Shown: positions 53,702 through 63,043, numbered from the stretch's first letter. The stretch: DNA of 64,000 bases from JAXHMM01 sp964528445 (GCA_964528445.1 CAZGSL010000009.1:8513-72512); one strand, 5' to 3'. Program-made: numbers and translations. Notes: generated from the sequence alone by a model not told the origin.

Positions 53702-55000
53702 TTACCCTCCGGAATCGGCAGGCGGAAGTACGGTGCCCGTCACCTCACCGAAGCCTACGCGATAGCCCTCACCCTCGGCCCAGCCGGTCATCGTCACGGT
53801 ATCTCCATCCTCCAGGAAGGTGCGCTCCTCGCCGTTGGGAAAGGAGAGGGGGCGCTCGCCCTTCCAGCTCAGCTCCAGCATACTCCCGTAGGAGTCCTCC
53901 GACGGACCGCTGATGGTGCCGGAGGCGTAGAGATCACCCGCCCGAACGTTGCAGCCGGTCACCGTGTGATGGGTCAGCTGCTGGTCAATGCTCCAGTAGA
54001 GGTATTTGTAGTTGGACTCTGAGATAAGATGCGGCTCCTCCATCTCTTCTCCCTGCAGGTAGACCTTCAGGGGGATATCGTACGCCCTGCGCCCGCCCCC
54101 GCGCAGGTAGGGGAGCGGTTCGGGATCCTGCTTCGGACCCTCGATGCGAAAAGGCTCGAGGGCGGCGATGGGAACGATCCAGGGGGAAATGGAGGTCGCC
54201 CAGTTCTTGGCCAGGAAGGGGCCGAGCGGCACGTACTCCCACTTCTGGATATCCCGCGCGCTCCAGTCGTTGACCAGAACCAGCCCGAAAATATGCTTTT
54301 TCGCCTCTTCGATGGGAAGGGGTTCGCCCAGCACGTTGGCGTCACCGGTCAGGAAACCCACCTCCAGTTCAAAATCCAGGAGCTTGCTGGGGCCGAAAAC
54401 CGGGGTTTCCCGGTCCCCCGGCAGGGTCTGTCCGCTGGGCCGGCGCAGATTCGTCCCGCTGATGACCACCGAACTGGCCCGCCCGTGGTAGCCTACCGGA
54501 AGGTGTTTCCAGTTGGCCTTGAGCGCGTTTTCGGGTCCGCGGAACATGCTTCCCACGTTGAAAGCGTGCTGCTCGGAGGAGTAAAAATCGGTATAGTCCC
54601 CGATATCCACCGGCATCATCATCTCCACTTCCGACACCGGCTTCAGCACCCGGTTCCGAAGTCCCTCGTTATCCCGCAGCGCCGGTTCGTCGGCACTCAA
54701 CAGGGTGCTCAGGTAGGAGCGGGCCTCCATCCAGGCCGCACGTCCCAGGCTCATGAAATCGTTCAGGGTGAGCTGCCCGAAAACCCGCTTGCCGTCCAGC
54801 TCGGGACCGTCAAATACGCCCGCGGCCTCCAGCTCGGCAAGGTCCACCACGTAATCGCCTATGCGGGAGCATATAAAGGGCTCTCCGCCCGGGCTGTCGA
54901 GAGGGCGCGCCACCCCGTAGGGCAGGTTCTGAATGGGAAAATGGGATTCGGGATGAATCTCAACAAACGATTCCAGTTCGGGATCATTGGTAGGGTGCAT
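53702..55000 (-). CDS. fahA: Fumarylacetoacetase
   Basis: 432 residues, as in eukaryotic and bacterial FAH. N-terminal SH3-like domain, then DYTDFYSSEQHAFNVGSMFR and the metal/catalytic motifs (LPVGYHGRASSVVISGTNLR; LDFELEVGFLTGDANVLGEP; VLVNDWSARDIQKWEYVPLG). Splits fumarylacetoacetate to fumarate and acetoacetate, the last tyrosine-degradation step. The other pathway genes are not present in the window. The unknown gene 31 bases upstream may work with it. Confidence 0.95.
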   Translation of the reverse strand: MHPTNDPELESFVEIHPESHFPIQNLPYGVARPLDSPGGEPFICSRIGDYVVDLAELEAAGVFDGPELDGKRVFGQLTLNDFMSLGRAAWMEARSYLSTLLSADEPALRDNEGLRNRVLKPVSEVEMMMPVDIGDYTDFYSSEQHAFNVGSMFRGPENALKANWKHLPVGYHGRASSVVISGTNLRRPSGQTLPGDRETPVFGPSKLLDFELEVGFLTGDANVLGEPLPIEEAKKHIFGLVLVNDWSARDIQKWEYVPLGPFLAKNWATSISPWIVPIAALEPFRIEGPKQDPEPLPYLRGGGRRAYDIPLKVYLQGEEMEEPHLISESNYKYLYWSIDQQLTHHTVTGCNVRAGDLYASGTISGPSEDSYGSMLELSWKGERPLSFPNGEERTFLEDGDTVTMTGWAEGEGYRVGFGEVTGTVLPPADSGG

Positions 55001-55031
55001 GGCAAATAAGACTTAATATATATTTTGAAAT

Positions 55032-56027
55032 TCAAATTTCAGCTTCCCCGAGGAGGCCCAGATCGCGAAGGTCCTCCCGCGGCTCATCGAAACTGCAGCT
55101 CCCGTAGGATATCAGCGCCACTTCGCGCAATTCCGCGATTTCGCCGGCGGTTACCCTGTATTCTCCCCACTCCAGGGCCTCCCCGCCGAAGCGGAACTGT
55201 TCGGGATCCTCCTCCTTCAGGATGGATTCCAGCTCCCCGTCGTCCAGGTCGTTGGCCCACGCGAGCATCGCCCCGCCGAAGACATTGAAAAACCCGTGCA
55301 TCCGGGTGCTGACCGATTCGCTGTAGTGGCGCACCGGGTGATGCAGTCCGGCCGTGCATTTCAGCGCGAGCCGGTGCCTCCGGGCGCGGTTCAGTGCAAA
55401 TGCCACCTGGTCCGTACCGGGGAACATGCGTGCCCGGGTCCCCCCGCAGCGCAGCTTGAATCCCGCATATTCGTACCGGCCGTAATCCGATTCCAGGTTG
55501 TGTTCCTCAAGCGCTTTCATGACCGCCTTGAGATCCTTTCTCCAGCTCTCCTCGAGAACGGATTCGTAAAATACAAAGTCAGGATACCGCTCATCTTCCC
55601 CGAGCTGTTCCGCCAGCCTGTCCATAATATTTTTAAGGACCCCGGTGTCTGCCGCCAGTACCGCCTCACGAGGTAATTTCACCTCCAGGATCTCCGTCCC
55701 GACGCTGCCGGGATGTTCCCCGTGAAAACGGTCCAGCGCCGAGAGAAGTTCGTCGGACTGTCCCTCGAATTCCGAGACGGTCTCCGTAGACCCGCCCAGC
55801 ACGGAGAGCTCCAGGGGGCGGTCGGTGTCATACAGCTCTCCCTCGTAGGGAGCCAGCTCTTCCATCCGGCCATAGGGGATGATGAACCGGGAGAGCATCC
55901 AGCCATCCTCTCCCTTCCGGTAACGGACGTAATTTCGCAGCGCCGAATCCAGCTCAAGGGAGGCGGGCGGGAAAAGTCCGGCGTAATCAATCACGCCCTT
56001 CATAAATGTCCTTAAACTTTTAGTCAT
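55032..56027 (-). CDS. Conserved protein of unknown function linked to fumarylacetoacetase
   Basis: 331 residues from ATG 56027; ATG 56003 (MKGVIDYAGLFPPA) is an alternative. Cytoplasmic, acidic. Recognisable blocks are VIDYAGLFPPASLELDSALR near the start, FVFYESVLEESWRKDLKAVM, and GTRARMFPGTDQVAFALNRA. The DYAGLFPPA-type family occurs scattered in Bacteroidota and other groups without a function. On the same strand directly upstream of fahA with a 31-base gap. I do not assign an activity. Confidence 0.65.
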   Translation of the reverse strand: MTKSLRTFMKGVIDYAGLFPPASLELDSALRNYVRYRKGEDGWMLSRFIIPYGRMEELAPYEGELYDTDRPLELSVLGGSTETVSEFEGQSDELLSALDRFHGEHPGSVGTEILEVKLPREAVLAADTGVLKNIMDRLAEQLGEDERYPDFVFYESVLEESWRKDLKAVMKALEEHNLESDYGRYEYAGFKLRCGGTRARMFPGTDQVAFALNRARRHRLALKCTAGLHHPVRHYSESVSTRMHGFFNVFGGAMLAWANDLDDGELESILKEEDPEQFRFGGEALEWGEYRVTAGEIAELREVALISYGSCSFDEPREDLRDLGLLGEAEI

Positions 56028-56090
56028 GGGATACCGGGATGGGTTGGTATAAGCGAGTAAAAAGTTGTTCCATTTCTGCCTAAAATGCAA

Positions 56091-57236
56091 TCAGTGCGCC
56101 GTGATAAGATCCAGGACAACGGCATCCGCCAGCCTCAGTCCCTCTCCGGTGAGGCGGATTTCGGGATCAAGCGACGCCACCAGGCCCTTCTCCACGCGAT
56201 CGCGCAAATAGGAAACCTGCTCATCAGACAGGGCGTAGCCGTACCGGCTCTCAAGCTCCTCTCTGCCGACGCCCTTCCGGGTGCGCAGCCCCATCATAAT
56301 CCTCTCTTCCGCAAGCTGGACTCCCGAGAGCTCCTCCAGCTCCTCGCGTACCGGACGCCCCCCGTAATCCTCTTCCAGGTAGGAGACCAGGTCGGGAAAC
56401 CGTTCCCAGCGGCGCGCCCCCTCGCCGTCCCACCAGAAGGAGTGCGCCCCCGGCCCCATTCCAAGGTAATTCTCATGCTCCCAGTAGGAGCTGTTGTGGA
56501 GCGCTTCCCGGTCCGGCAGACTAAAATTGCTGACTTCGTACTGGCGGAGTCCCGCTTCGCCCAGCCGCTTCACCACCCGGTCGTAGTGGTCCGCCACCCG
56601 GTCATCGTCCGGCGGACGTATCCGGCCGAGTTTCACCTGCTTGCCCAGCCTGGTACCGGGCTCGACCGTCAGCGAATAGGCGGAGAGGTGGGGCGGGTCG
56701 TATTCCAGCAGAAGCTGCAGGTCCTTTTCCAGCGTCTCCAGCTCCTCCCCCGGATTGCCGTAGATCAGGTCCACCGTAAACGACTCAAAACCGGACTTGC
56801 TGAGCGCTTCGAGCGCCTGAATCCCCTCCCGGCGGGTATGGGCGCGGTTCATGAAGCTGAGCAAATCCGGGTCAAAGGTTTGAATGCCCATGCTTGCCCG
56901 CGTGACGCCCAGCCCGTGCAACGCATCGAGGTACTCCACGCTTACGTCGTCGGGATTCATCTCCAGGGTCACCTCCTCCAGGTGCAGATCAAACGTATCG
57001 TCCAGGGCCTCCATGATCTGTTCCATGCGCGCGGGCGGCAGCAGCGAGGGCGTCCCGCCGCCGATGTAGATCGTGCGCACCGGCTCCCGGGCAAAAGAGG
57101 TGGAACCGTAGGAGCGAATCTCCTCCACCAGCTTATCCACATACCTTCCCCGGTCGCCCTTCCGAGTAACAAAATAGAAATCACAGTAGGAACAGGCCTG
57201 CTTGCAAAAGGGGATATGGAGGTAAATTCCGCTCAG
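56091..57236 (-). CDS. hemW: HemW-like radical SAM protein (coproporphyrinogen III oxidase homologue)
   Basis: The longest frame from a usual start (GTG 57140) would lack the Fe-S motif. Extending upstream in frame gives (M)SGIYLHIPFCKQACSYCDF with CxxxCxxC, beginning at a CTG codon at 57236; no ATG, GTG or TTG lies upstream before the gamma-carbonic-anhydrase codons. I therefore propose 57236 as start, 381 residues. YIGGGTPSLLPPARM, DLIYGNPGEELETLEKDLQL follow. HemW inserts heme into respiratory proteins rather than acting in heme synthesis. 8-base gap from the upstream stop. Confidence 0.85.
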   Translation of the reverse strand: MSGIYLHIPFCKQACSYCDFYFVTRKGDRGRYVDKLVEEIRSYGSTSFAREPVRTIYIGGGTPSLLPPARMEQIMEALDDTFDLHLEEVTLEMNPDDVSVEYLDALHGLGVTRASMGIQTFDPDLLSFMNRAHTRREGIQALEALSKSGFESFTVDLIYGNPGEELETLEKDLQLLLEYDPPHLSAYSLTVEPGTRLGKQVKLGRIRPPDDDRVADHYDRVVKRLGEAGLRQYEVSNFSLPDREALHNSSYWEHENYLGMGPGAHSFWWDGEGARRWERFPDLVSYLEEDYGGRPVREELEELSGVQLAEERIMMGLRTRKGVGREELESRYGYALSDEQVSYLRDRVEKGLVASLDPEIRLTGEGLRLADAVVLDLITAH

Positions 57237-57244
57237 ATCGAAAT

Positions 57245-57793
57245 TTACGTCTTGGGAGTGTAGAAAGGGTTCTCCTCGTAGGTATCCTTCTGCTGATAGG
57301 CCCGGGCGTAGGTCACGTAGTTGGAAGCGTGTTCCCCGATGGACGCCAGCTCCTCTTCGTTCAGCTCGCGAACGGCCTCGGCCGGGCTCCCCATATAGAG
57401 GTGCCCCGATTCGAGGCGCCGTCCCGGCGGCACCAGGCTCCCGGCCGCCACGATCACATCCGATTCAATGACCGCCTCATCGAGCACCGTCGCGTGTATG
57501 CCTATCAGCACGCGGTCCCGGATCGTGCAGCCGTGGATCATGGCGCTGTGTCCGACGGTCACCTCATCTCCTATTCGGGTGGGCCCCGTCTGGTTCATAA
57601 CATGAATGCACGTATTGTCCTGTATATTCGAGCGGCTGCCGATCTCAATCCAGTTGACGTCGCCCCGGATCGTGACATTGAACCAGACGCTGCTCTCCGG
57701 ACCGATGCTCACGTCCCCGATAATATCCGCGCTGGGGGCTACAAAGACAGTATCATCAAATTCCGGCTCACGCTCCAGGAACTCGTAGATCAT
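57245..57793 (-). CDS. Gamma-class carbonic anhydrase-like hexapeptide protein
   Basis: 182 residues from ATG 57793. Left-handed beta-helix hexapeptides (VAPSADIIGDVSIGPESSVW; IEIGSRSNIQDNTCIHVMNQ; GDEVTVGHSAMIHGCTIRDR) with three histidines at the metal site (IHVM and GHSAMIHGC). Resembles YrdA/CaiE/PaaY-type proteins; true carbonic anhydrase activity cannot be claimed. Starts 4 bases after the DsbA-like gene; HemW follows after 8 bases, so these three may be one transcript. Confidence 0.9.
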   Translation of the reverse strand: MIYEFLEREPEFDDTVFVAPSADIIGDVSIGPESSVWFNVTIRGDVNWIEIGSRSNIQDNTCIHVMNQTGPTRIGDEVTVGHSAMIHGCTIRDRVLIGIHATVLDEAVIESDVIVAAGSLVPPGRRLESGHLYMGSPAEAVRELNEEELASIGEHASNYVTYARAYQQKDTYEENPFYTPKT

Positions 57794-57797
57794 AGGT

Positions 57798-58397
57798 TTA
57801 CTCTCCCGCCTCCTCCATGTAACTTGCAATCAGCTTCCGAAACTCCTCGAAGGTCTGGGGTGCCTGCTGCAGCATATCCCCGTTTACAATGAACGTAGGC
57901 GTTGCGTTGACGCCCTGGTTAATCCCCTCCTGCTTCTCCTCCATGACCGTCCGCTGGGTTTCGGCCGCGTTCAGATCGTTCTTGAACTGCTCTACATCCA
58001 GGCCAAGCTCCCGGGCATAGCTGACGAATATGGATTGCGGATTGGGAGCGGACGACCAGCGCTGTTGCTCCTCGAACAGCTTGTTGTGCATCTCCAGGTG
58101 TTGTCCCTGGTTTTTGGCCGCCTGGGCGGCGCGCGCAGCGAGGGCAGCATACTGGTGGCTGTTGAGGGGGAAATACTTGTAGTTGACCTGCAGTTTCTCC
58201 CCGAATTCCTCCTTGAGTTTTACCACGATGGGATGGAAGTAGGCGCAGGCGGGGCACTGGTAATCGCTGTACTCGGTCAGCACCACGGCGGCCTCCTCTT
58301 CATCCTCCTGGGCATGAGTCGTGGCGGGCAGGGAGAGCAGAAGGCCCGCGGTCAGCAGGACGAAGAAACATACGATGCCGTTTCGGAAACTGTTCAT
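57798..58397 (-). CDS. DsbA/DsbG-like thioredoxin-fold exported oxidoreductase
   Basis: 199 residues from ATG 58397 (MNSFRNGIVCFFVLLTAGLL), a signal peptide cleaved near ATTHA-Q. Active-site CPAC in LTEYSDYQCPACAYFHPIVV and cis-Pro in VNATPTFIVNG. Similar to DsbA-family proteins fused to none else (DSBA-like Thioredoxin_4). Acts on disulfides in the periplasm; partner not visible. First gene of the DsbA-gammaCA-hemW run. Confidence 0.9.
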   Translation of the reverse strand: MNSFRNGIVCFFVLLTAGLLLSLPATTHAQEDEEEAAVVLTEYSDYQCPACAYFHPIVVKLKEEFGEKLQVNYKYFPLNSHQYAALAARAAQAAKNQGQHLEMHNKLFEEQQRWSSAPNPQSIFVSYARELGLDVEQFKNDLNAAETQRTVMEEKQEGINQGVNATPTFIVNGDMLQQAPQTFEEFRKLIASYMEEAGE

Positions 58398-58521
58398 AAT
58401 CATATCAGGCTGGAAATCTGTTTTCAGAGTATCGTATAACGTAAAGATAGGAGATTCCTTACCCTCATGCACAATTATTGCTCCCCCGCCGGAAACGGTC
58501 TCTCCGGCTACTGCGCATAAT

Positions 58522-60216
58522 TTACTCTTTCCGCCACTTCGTCTGCCAGTAGTATCCGATCATCAGGAACGCCGAACCCAGCCCCATAAACAGAAGGATG
58601 CGCCAGATGGCGGGAAGCTGTGAGAGATCGAAAAGAAGCAGCTTTGCCACCAGCAGGAAGACGGTGGCCATCGCCCCGATCCTCAGCCACCCGGTCCCCC
58701 GGGCAAACCCGACAACAAGCAGCAGGGCAGTATAGATGCCCCAGCTGAGAGAGGCGTAGGCCTGCCCGTTATCCAGTTCCATGCATTCATGGTAGAGCCA
58801 CGCCAGCAGGAGCAGGTGGGCAAGGCCGCGGTAGAACAACCTCGCCTTTCTGCGGCGCTGCCAGAGCGGTACCAGCAGTCCTCCCGCAGCGATCGCCGCC
58901 AGGCGGACCAGGGCGTCGGGGCCCAGGAAAGGAACCGTTCCGGTCCCTCCGCCGGACAGTCCGGTCAGTATCCAGAAAAGAAGAAGCAGAAAGATCAGGT
59001 GGGAACCCAGCCGCACGAGATCGTCTTTCAGCCGGTGTGCAAAATAGCGGAGAACCACCGCCTCCGCGGTCAAGGCCAAAAAGACCCAGGGATCGTCCAG
59101 CAGCAGAAACGCGGATTCGGCCAGCAGAAGCAGCGCTGCGAAAGCGTGAAAAGAAGTCAGCGTCCTGCGCTCCCGGATCCACAGCCGGTGGGAAATCCCT
59201 GCAAACAGTCCGGCGAGCAGCACGGCAACCACTCCCCAGCCCTGCGAAGAGAGATCCCAGATAACAGTGGCATAGTTAAAGGTCAGCAGGGGAACCAGGA
59301 TAACGTATCCCGCCATGTGCAGCCGCAGGGACGACGGTATAGCCGGCAAAAAGCTACCCCCAGCGGCACTCGGAATATCCAAGACGTCCAGGTCGTGCCA
59401 CAGGGGCACCGCCCAGAGAGCGGCGAAAGCGGCCAGGGTCCCAGCCTGAAGGTAGTAGCGAACGGATTCCGAATCGGCCTCATAGAGACCCGTCACATAG
59501 CCCGCCGTGGAAAACAGCACGAGCCAGGTACCTGCCGCGGGAATCCACACCATGGACCGCCATCCCTTGATCCTGTAAATTATCGAGGAGGCCGCCAGCA
59601 GCAGGAGGGTATAGAGTATCAATACGGGGATTCCCGTCGAACCGTCCTGCAGCATGAAAGGGGTGCCGAACCCACCCGCCATTCCCACGGCCGAGAGCGC
59701 CACTTCTTCCTGTGAAAGCGCGAGGACCAGCGCGCCGAGCGTCACCCCGATCATGAAAGCCCACATCCAGAAATCGGGGACAAAGTCGTACAGATAGTGG
59801 GTGGCAAAACCGGTCAGGAAAAAGGCGGCGATTCCCCCGCCAAGCAGAAGCTGGCGAAGGGCGGTATTCCTGTCAAGCCGAAAGCCCGAAGCGAGCAGCA
59901 CAACGCCGGCGGCCAGTCCGACCGCGGAGCGTACGGGCGGCACAATCCACCCCTGGTCAATGGTATACTTAAACAGAAAGGCCAGGCCCAGCAGGAGGAG
60001 CCCGATACCGATACGATTCAGCCACTCCTCCCCCGGTTGCAGCGCGGAACCTATCCTGTCTGCCAGGGTTCGGCGGTTGGCCGGCTTCGGGCCGGAAGAA
60101 CGGGCGGCACGTCCGGATTTGTCCCCCGCTCCCAATTCTCGCTCCAGTTCCCTTACCCTGGATTCCAGGCGTTCAAGCCGGCGTTCAAGACTATGTTGGT
60201 CTTCCTTTTCCGTCAC
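58522..60216 (-). CDS. DUF2339 polytopic membrane protein
   Basis: I take the GTG at 60216 (VTEKEDQHSLERRLERLESR) because the ATG at 60264 precedes an unlikely stretch; about 564 residues. A short coiled-coil N-terminus is followed by at least 15 hydrophobic helices, beginning WLNRIGIGLLLLGLAFLFKY. DUF2339 proteins are widespread in Gram-negative and FCB bacteria; function unknown. Single-gene unit on the minus strand. Confidence 0.88.
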   Translation of the reverse strand: MTEKEDQHSLERRLERLESRVRELERELGAGDKSGRAARSSGPKPANRRTLADRIGSALQPGEEWLNRIGIGLLLLGLAFLFKYTIDQGWIVPPVRSAVGLAAGVVLLASGFRLDRNTALRQLLLGGGIAAFFLTGFATHYLYDFVPDFWMWAFMIGVTLGALVLALSQEEVALSAVGMAGGFGTPFMLQDGSTGIPVLILYTLLLLAASSIIYRIKGWRSMVWIPAAGTWLVLFSTAGYVTGLYEADSESVRYYLQAGTLAAFAALWAVPLWHDLDVLDIPSAAGGSFLPAIPSSLRLHMAGYVILVPLLTFNYATVIWDLSSQGWGVVAVLLAGLFAGISHRLWIRERRTLTSFHAFAALLLLAESAFLLLDDPWVFLALTAEAVVLRYFAHRLKDDLVRLGSHLIFLLLLFWILTGLSGGGTGTVPFLGPDALVRLAAIAAGGLLVPLWQRRRKARLFYRGLAHLLLLAWLYHECMELDNGQAYASLSWGIYTALLLVVGFARGTGWLRIGAMATVFLLVAKLLLFDLSQLPAIWRILLFMGLGSAFLMIGYYWQTKWRKE

Positions 60217-60442
60217 CGGAAATCGATGTCGCGATTGGCAAGTATGACTAAGAATTCGAGTCAATCTACATGGTTTTCACCACTTATTAAAACCTGGACA
60301 TTGGGTTCCACGGACTTCGTCTTCCTGACCTTCGGACGGGCCATGCTCCCATGCGGCCGGTTACTGTCGTTTCCTTCCGGAATTTTGTTATACTCCTCTT
60401 CTGATTCCCGAATTAGTCTCAGGCCAACGAACGAGGAACATG

Positions 60443-61450
60443 ATGAGCGACGACAACACGACCTTCCGCGCCCTCTTGGTGCGGGAAGAGGAGGACGGGA
60501 GTTTCAGCCGCTCGGTGGAGGAACGCTCCCTGGATGATCTGCCGGACAACGATGTGTTGATCCGGGTGAAGTATTCCACACTGAATTACAAGGACGCCCT
60601 CTCGGCGACCGGCGACAAGGGCGTCACCCAGCACTATCCCAATACGCCCGGGGTGGACGCCGCCGGGGTGGTGGAGGAGAGCGCGGATTCCCGTTTTGAG
60701 AAGGGGGACCACGTGATCGTTACCAGCTACGACCTCGGGCAGAACACGCCGGGTGGATTCGGACGCTACATACGTGTTCCGGGCGACTGGATCGTACCGC
60801 TCCCCGAGGAACTGTCCCTCAGGGAGAGCATGATTTTCGGATCCGCCGGGTTCACCGCGGCCTACGGAACCTACAAAATCCGAGGCAACGGCACCCTGCC
60901 GAAGAACGGGCCGGTGCTCGTGACCGGCGCCACGGGAGGCGTCGGCAGCCTGGCCGTGGCGATCCTCTCCCTGGAAGGATACCAGGTCACCGCGGCCACA
61001 GGTAAACTTGAACGCACGAATTTTCTGAAAAACCTGGGCGCGGAAGAGGTCATCTCCAGGGATAAGGTTACGGACTCCTCCGGGAAACCCCTACTCTCCG
61101 GTACATGGGCGGGCGTACTGGATACGGTGGGCGGGAAGATGCTGGACACCGCGATCCGTCAGACCCGCCACAACGGGACGGTAGCATGCTGCGGAAACAT
61201 TCTGGGCGGGGAACTGCACACCAGCGTATATCCCTTTATCCTCCGGGGAGTAAGCCTGATGGGTATCGATTCGGGCATCTGCCTAATGCCTATGCGTAAG
61301 ATTATTTGGAATCTCCTGGCCGGCGAGTGGAAGATTCCCCAGCTGGATCAGATCTGCCGCGAAGTGGGTCTGGAGGAGCTAAACGATGAGATCGATACCA
61401 TCCTCGAGGGAAAGCAGACCGGGAAAGTGGTGGTAAAACTGGAAGACTAG
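60443..61450 (+). CDS. AcuI/YhdH-type acrylyl-CoA reductase (MDR quinone oxidoreductase family)
   Basis: 335 residues. FRALLVREEEDGSFSRSVEE and YSTLNYKDALSATGDKGVTQ start the family; PGVDAAGVVEESADSRFEKG and VLVTGATGGVGSLAVAILSL (NADPH-binding GxxGxxG) follow. No structural zinc site. The YhdH/AcuI enzymes reduce acrylyl-CoA with NADPH. Its TAG overlaps the convergent response-regulator TAG in CTAG (61447-61450). Confidence 0.93.
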   Translation: MSDDNTTFRALLVREEEDGSFSRSVEERSLDDLPDNDVLIRVKYSTLNYKDALSATGDKGVTQHYPNTPGVDAAGVVEESADSRFEKGDHVIVTSYDLGQNTPGGFGRYIRVPGDWIVPLPEELSLRESMIFGSAGFTAAYGTYKIRGNGTLPKNGPVLVTGATGGVGSLAVAILSLEGYQVTAATGKLERTNFLKNLGAEEVISRDKVTDSSGKPLLSGTWAGVLDTVGGKMLDTAIRQTRHNGTVACCGNILGGELHTSVYPFILRGVSLMGIDSGICLMPMRKIIWNLLAGEWKIPQLDQICREVGLEELNDEIDTILEGKQTGKVVVKLED

Positions 61451-61893
61451 GCGGTTTTGCCCAGGTTTACTTCCTCCCCTTCTCCCTCCGAATAGTGACC
61501 ATTTCCACTGGCGGGACTGCCGTTCAGCGCTTTCTCAAAAGGCCTGCGCAGGTCGTGAAGCGTGATGGGTTTGACCAGGTAGTCCGAAAAGCCGGTTTTT
61601 TTGGCCCGTTCGAAGTTGAACCGGTCGGAATTGCCTGACAGGTAGATGACCGGTACGTCGGAATGGCTGCGAATGCGTTCCATGGTCTCGATACCATCCA
61701 TATCACCCTTCAGGATGATATCCATCAGTATCACATCGGGACGATGCTTTTTCGTCTTCTCAATGGCATCCTCTCCCGAAGTCGCCTTTGCGATAACGTT
61801 GTATCCAAGTTTCTGTACAAGCCGCTCCTCGACCATGGAGAGCAGCATGTCGTCTTCCACGATCAGTACGTTGTTGTCGGTTGCCTTAGCCAT
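61447..61893 (-). CDS. Single-domain response regulator
   Basis: 148 residues from ATG 61893. Receiver only: VLIVEDDMLLSMVEERLVQK, phospho-Asp in PDVILMDIILKGDMDGIETM (about Asp 58), Thr/Ser in YLSGN, Lys in DYLVKPITL; then a 25-residue acidic tail and no output domain. A CheY/Spo0F-like phosphoacceptor. The upstream same-strand gene encodes a histidine protein with a decayed ATPase domain, suggesting a phosphorelay. Confidence 0.93.
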   Translation of the reverse strand: MAKATDNNVLIVEDDMLLSMVEERLVQKLGYNVIAKATSGEDAIEKTKKHRPDVILMDIILKGDMDGIETMERIRSHSDVPVIYLSGNSDRFNFERAKKTGFSDYLVKPITLHDLRRPFEKALNGSPASGNGHYSEGEGEEVNLGKTA

Positions 61894-62100
61894 AGATCCC
61901 ATATGCTTGGGGGATTCAGAGAGCCACTGCCCTTCCCAGAAGATTAAAATTTCTTAATGTAAAGTATTAAAAAAATTTAACCTTTCATAACCAGGCAGCT
62001 ACAAATCCCGAATTACAGGATGGAGCGTGGAATAAATTGTAAAACCGCTTTCCACGGCGTCCCATCAATTTGTTATCTTACAGGTGGTTATCGGCAGGAG

Positions 62101-63009
62101 TTAAAAATTCTTAATCTTTTCCCGAAAATATCTGTTTGCCGCCGATCCGGATTCTTCGGTCATCGCAAAACAAATCCTTACTCCCGCCGAATCCTGACCC
62201 TCTTCCCAGGAAATTTCCCCCTCAAGCTGGCCGGAATATGCTTCCACCAGCGGACTTTCGAGCAAGGCCTTCATATTCATAAGTCGCTCCGCCAGTCCCT
62301 TTTTCCCATTTACCAGGTATATACCTGCGCTGACACGGGAATTGGGAAGGGCCTTCAGTTCCATAGCCATTTCGACCAACATCCCCTTTTCGGCGTTTAA
62401 TCTTATTTGGGAAAGAACTTCGCAAATCAGCAGTGCAAGCGGTACCGCCTGGTTAACGTTGAGATTTATCTCGTCAAGCTGGCAGTCAATCCGCTCCCTG
62501 GAAGCCACTTCCGCATGCAGGGTTTCCAGTTGCTTGGTAAAAAATTTGTGGAACGGTACCCGTTTGGGATCTTTGTCCTCGTAAAAGAGCTTTTGAATAT
62601 TGCCAAGAGCGTGAATGCGATGGCTGGACGCCATCAGTATGTTCCGGGCTTCCTCGCTCTTCACGTCGTCCCCCTCCAGCTCTATCATGCCCGCGATTAT
62701 GGCCAGGTTATTTCTTACCCTGTGATTCAGTTCGCTAAGCAGGTACTCTTTTTCCCGAAGCGCTTCATGAATACGTTCCCTGCTACGCGTGATGGTATCC
62801 ATTCCTCTTTTGATCAGCACATAGAGCAGGCCCGAAGTAACCACGACAAAGAGCATCCCCTTGAGAGTCTGTAGCTGCAGGTCGGTAAAACCCGGAACGG
62901 TATTGGAGTTGATGAGCCGGTCGCTGAAAAAGATCCAGGCCCCTGCAACGATAAAATAGAAAAGCACGATTTTAAGCGGATATCGCTCGCCCCTGAATGT
63001 CATTTTCAT
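62101..63009 (-). CDS. Membrane histidine protein of the HisKA_2 type with degenerate ATPase domain
   Basis: 302 residues. Two N-terminal helices (about 13-30 and 48-66) with the IFFSDRL motif seen in some sensor proteins, then a HisKA_2 dimerisation helix: LSELNHRVRNNLAIIAGMIE with phospho-His about 96. The following ATPase-like part lacks the N-box Asn (ICEVLSQIRLNAEKG in place of E..xN), and no DxGxG or GLGL is visible (NMKALLESPLVEAYSGQLEG). It may work as a histidine phosphotransfer protein instead of a kinase. 207 bases upstream of the response-regulator gene. Confidence 0.82.
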   Translation of the reverse strand: MKMTFRGERYPLKIVLFYFIVAGAWIFFSDRLINSNTVPGFTDLQLQTLKGMLFVVVTSGLLYVLIKRGMDTITRSRERIHEALREKEYLLSELNHRVRNNLAIIAGMIELEGDDVKSEEARNILMASSHRIHALGNIQKLFYEDKDPKRVPFHKFFTKQLETLHAEVASRERIDCQLDEINLNVNQAVPLALLICEVLSQIRLNAEKGMLVEMAMELKALPNSRVSAGIYLVNGKKGLAERLMNMKALLESPLVEAYSGQLEGEISWEEGQDSAGVRICFAMTEESGSAANRYFREKIKNF

Positions 63010-63043
63010 AACCCTTCACAAGACCCAAATTATCATTTCCGAA

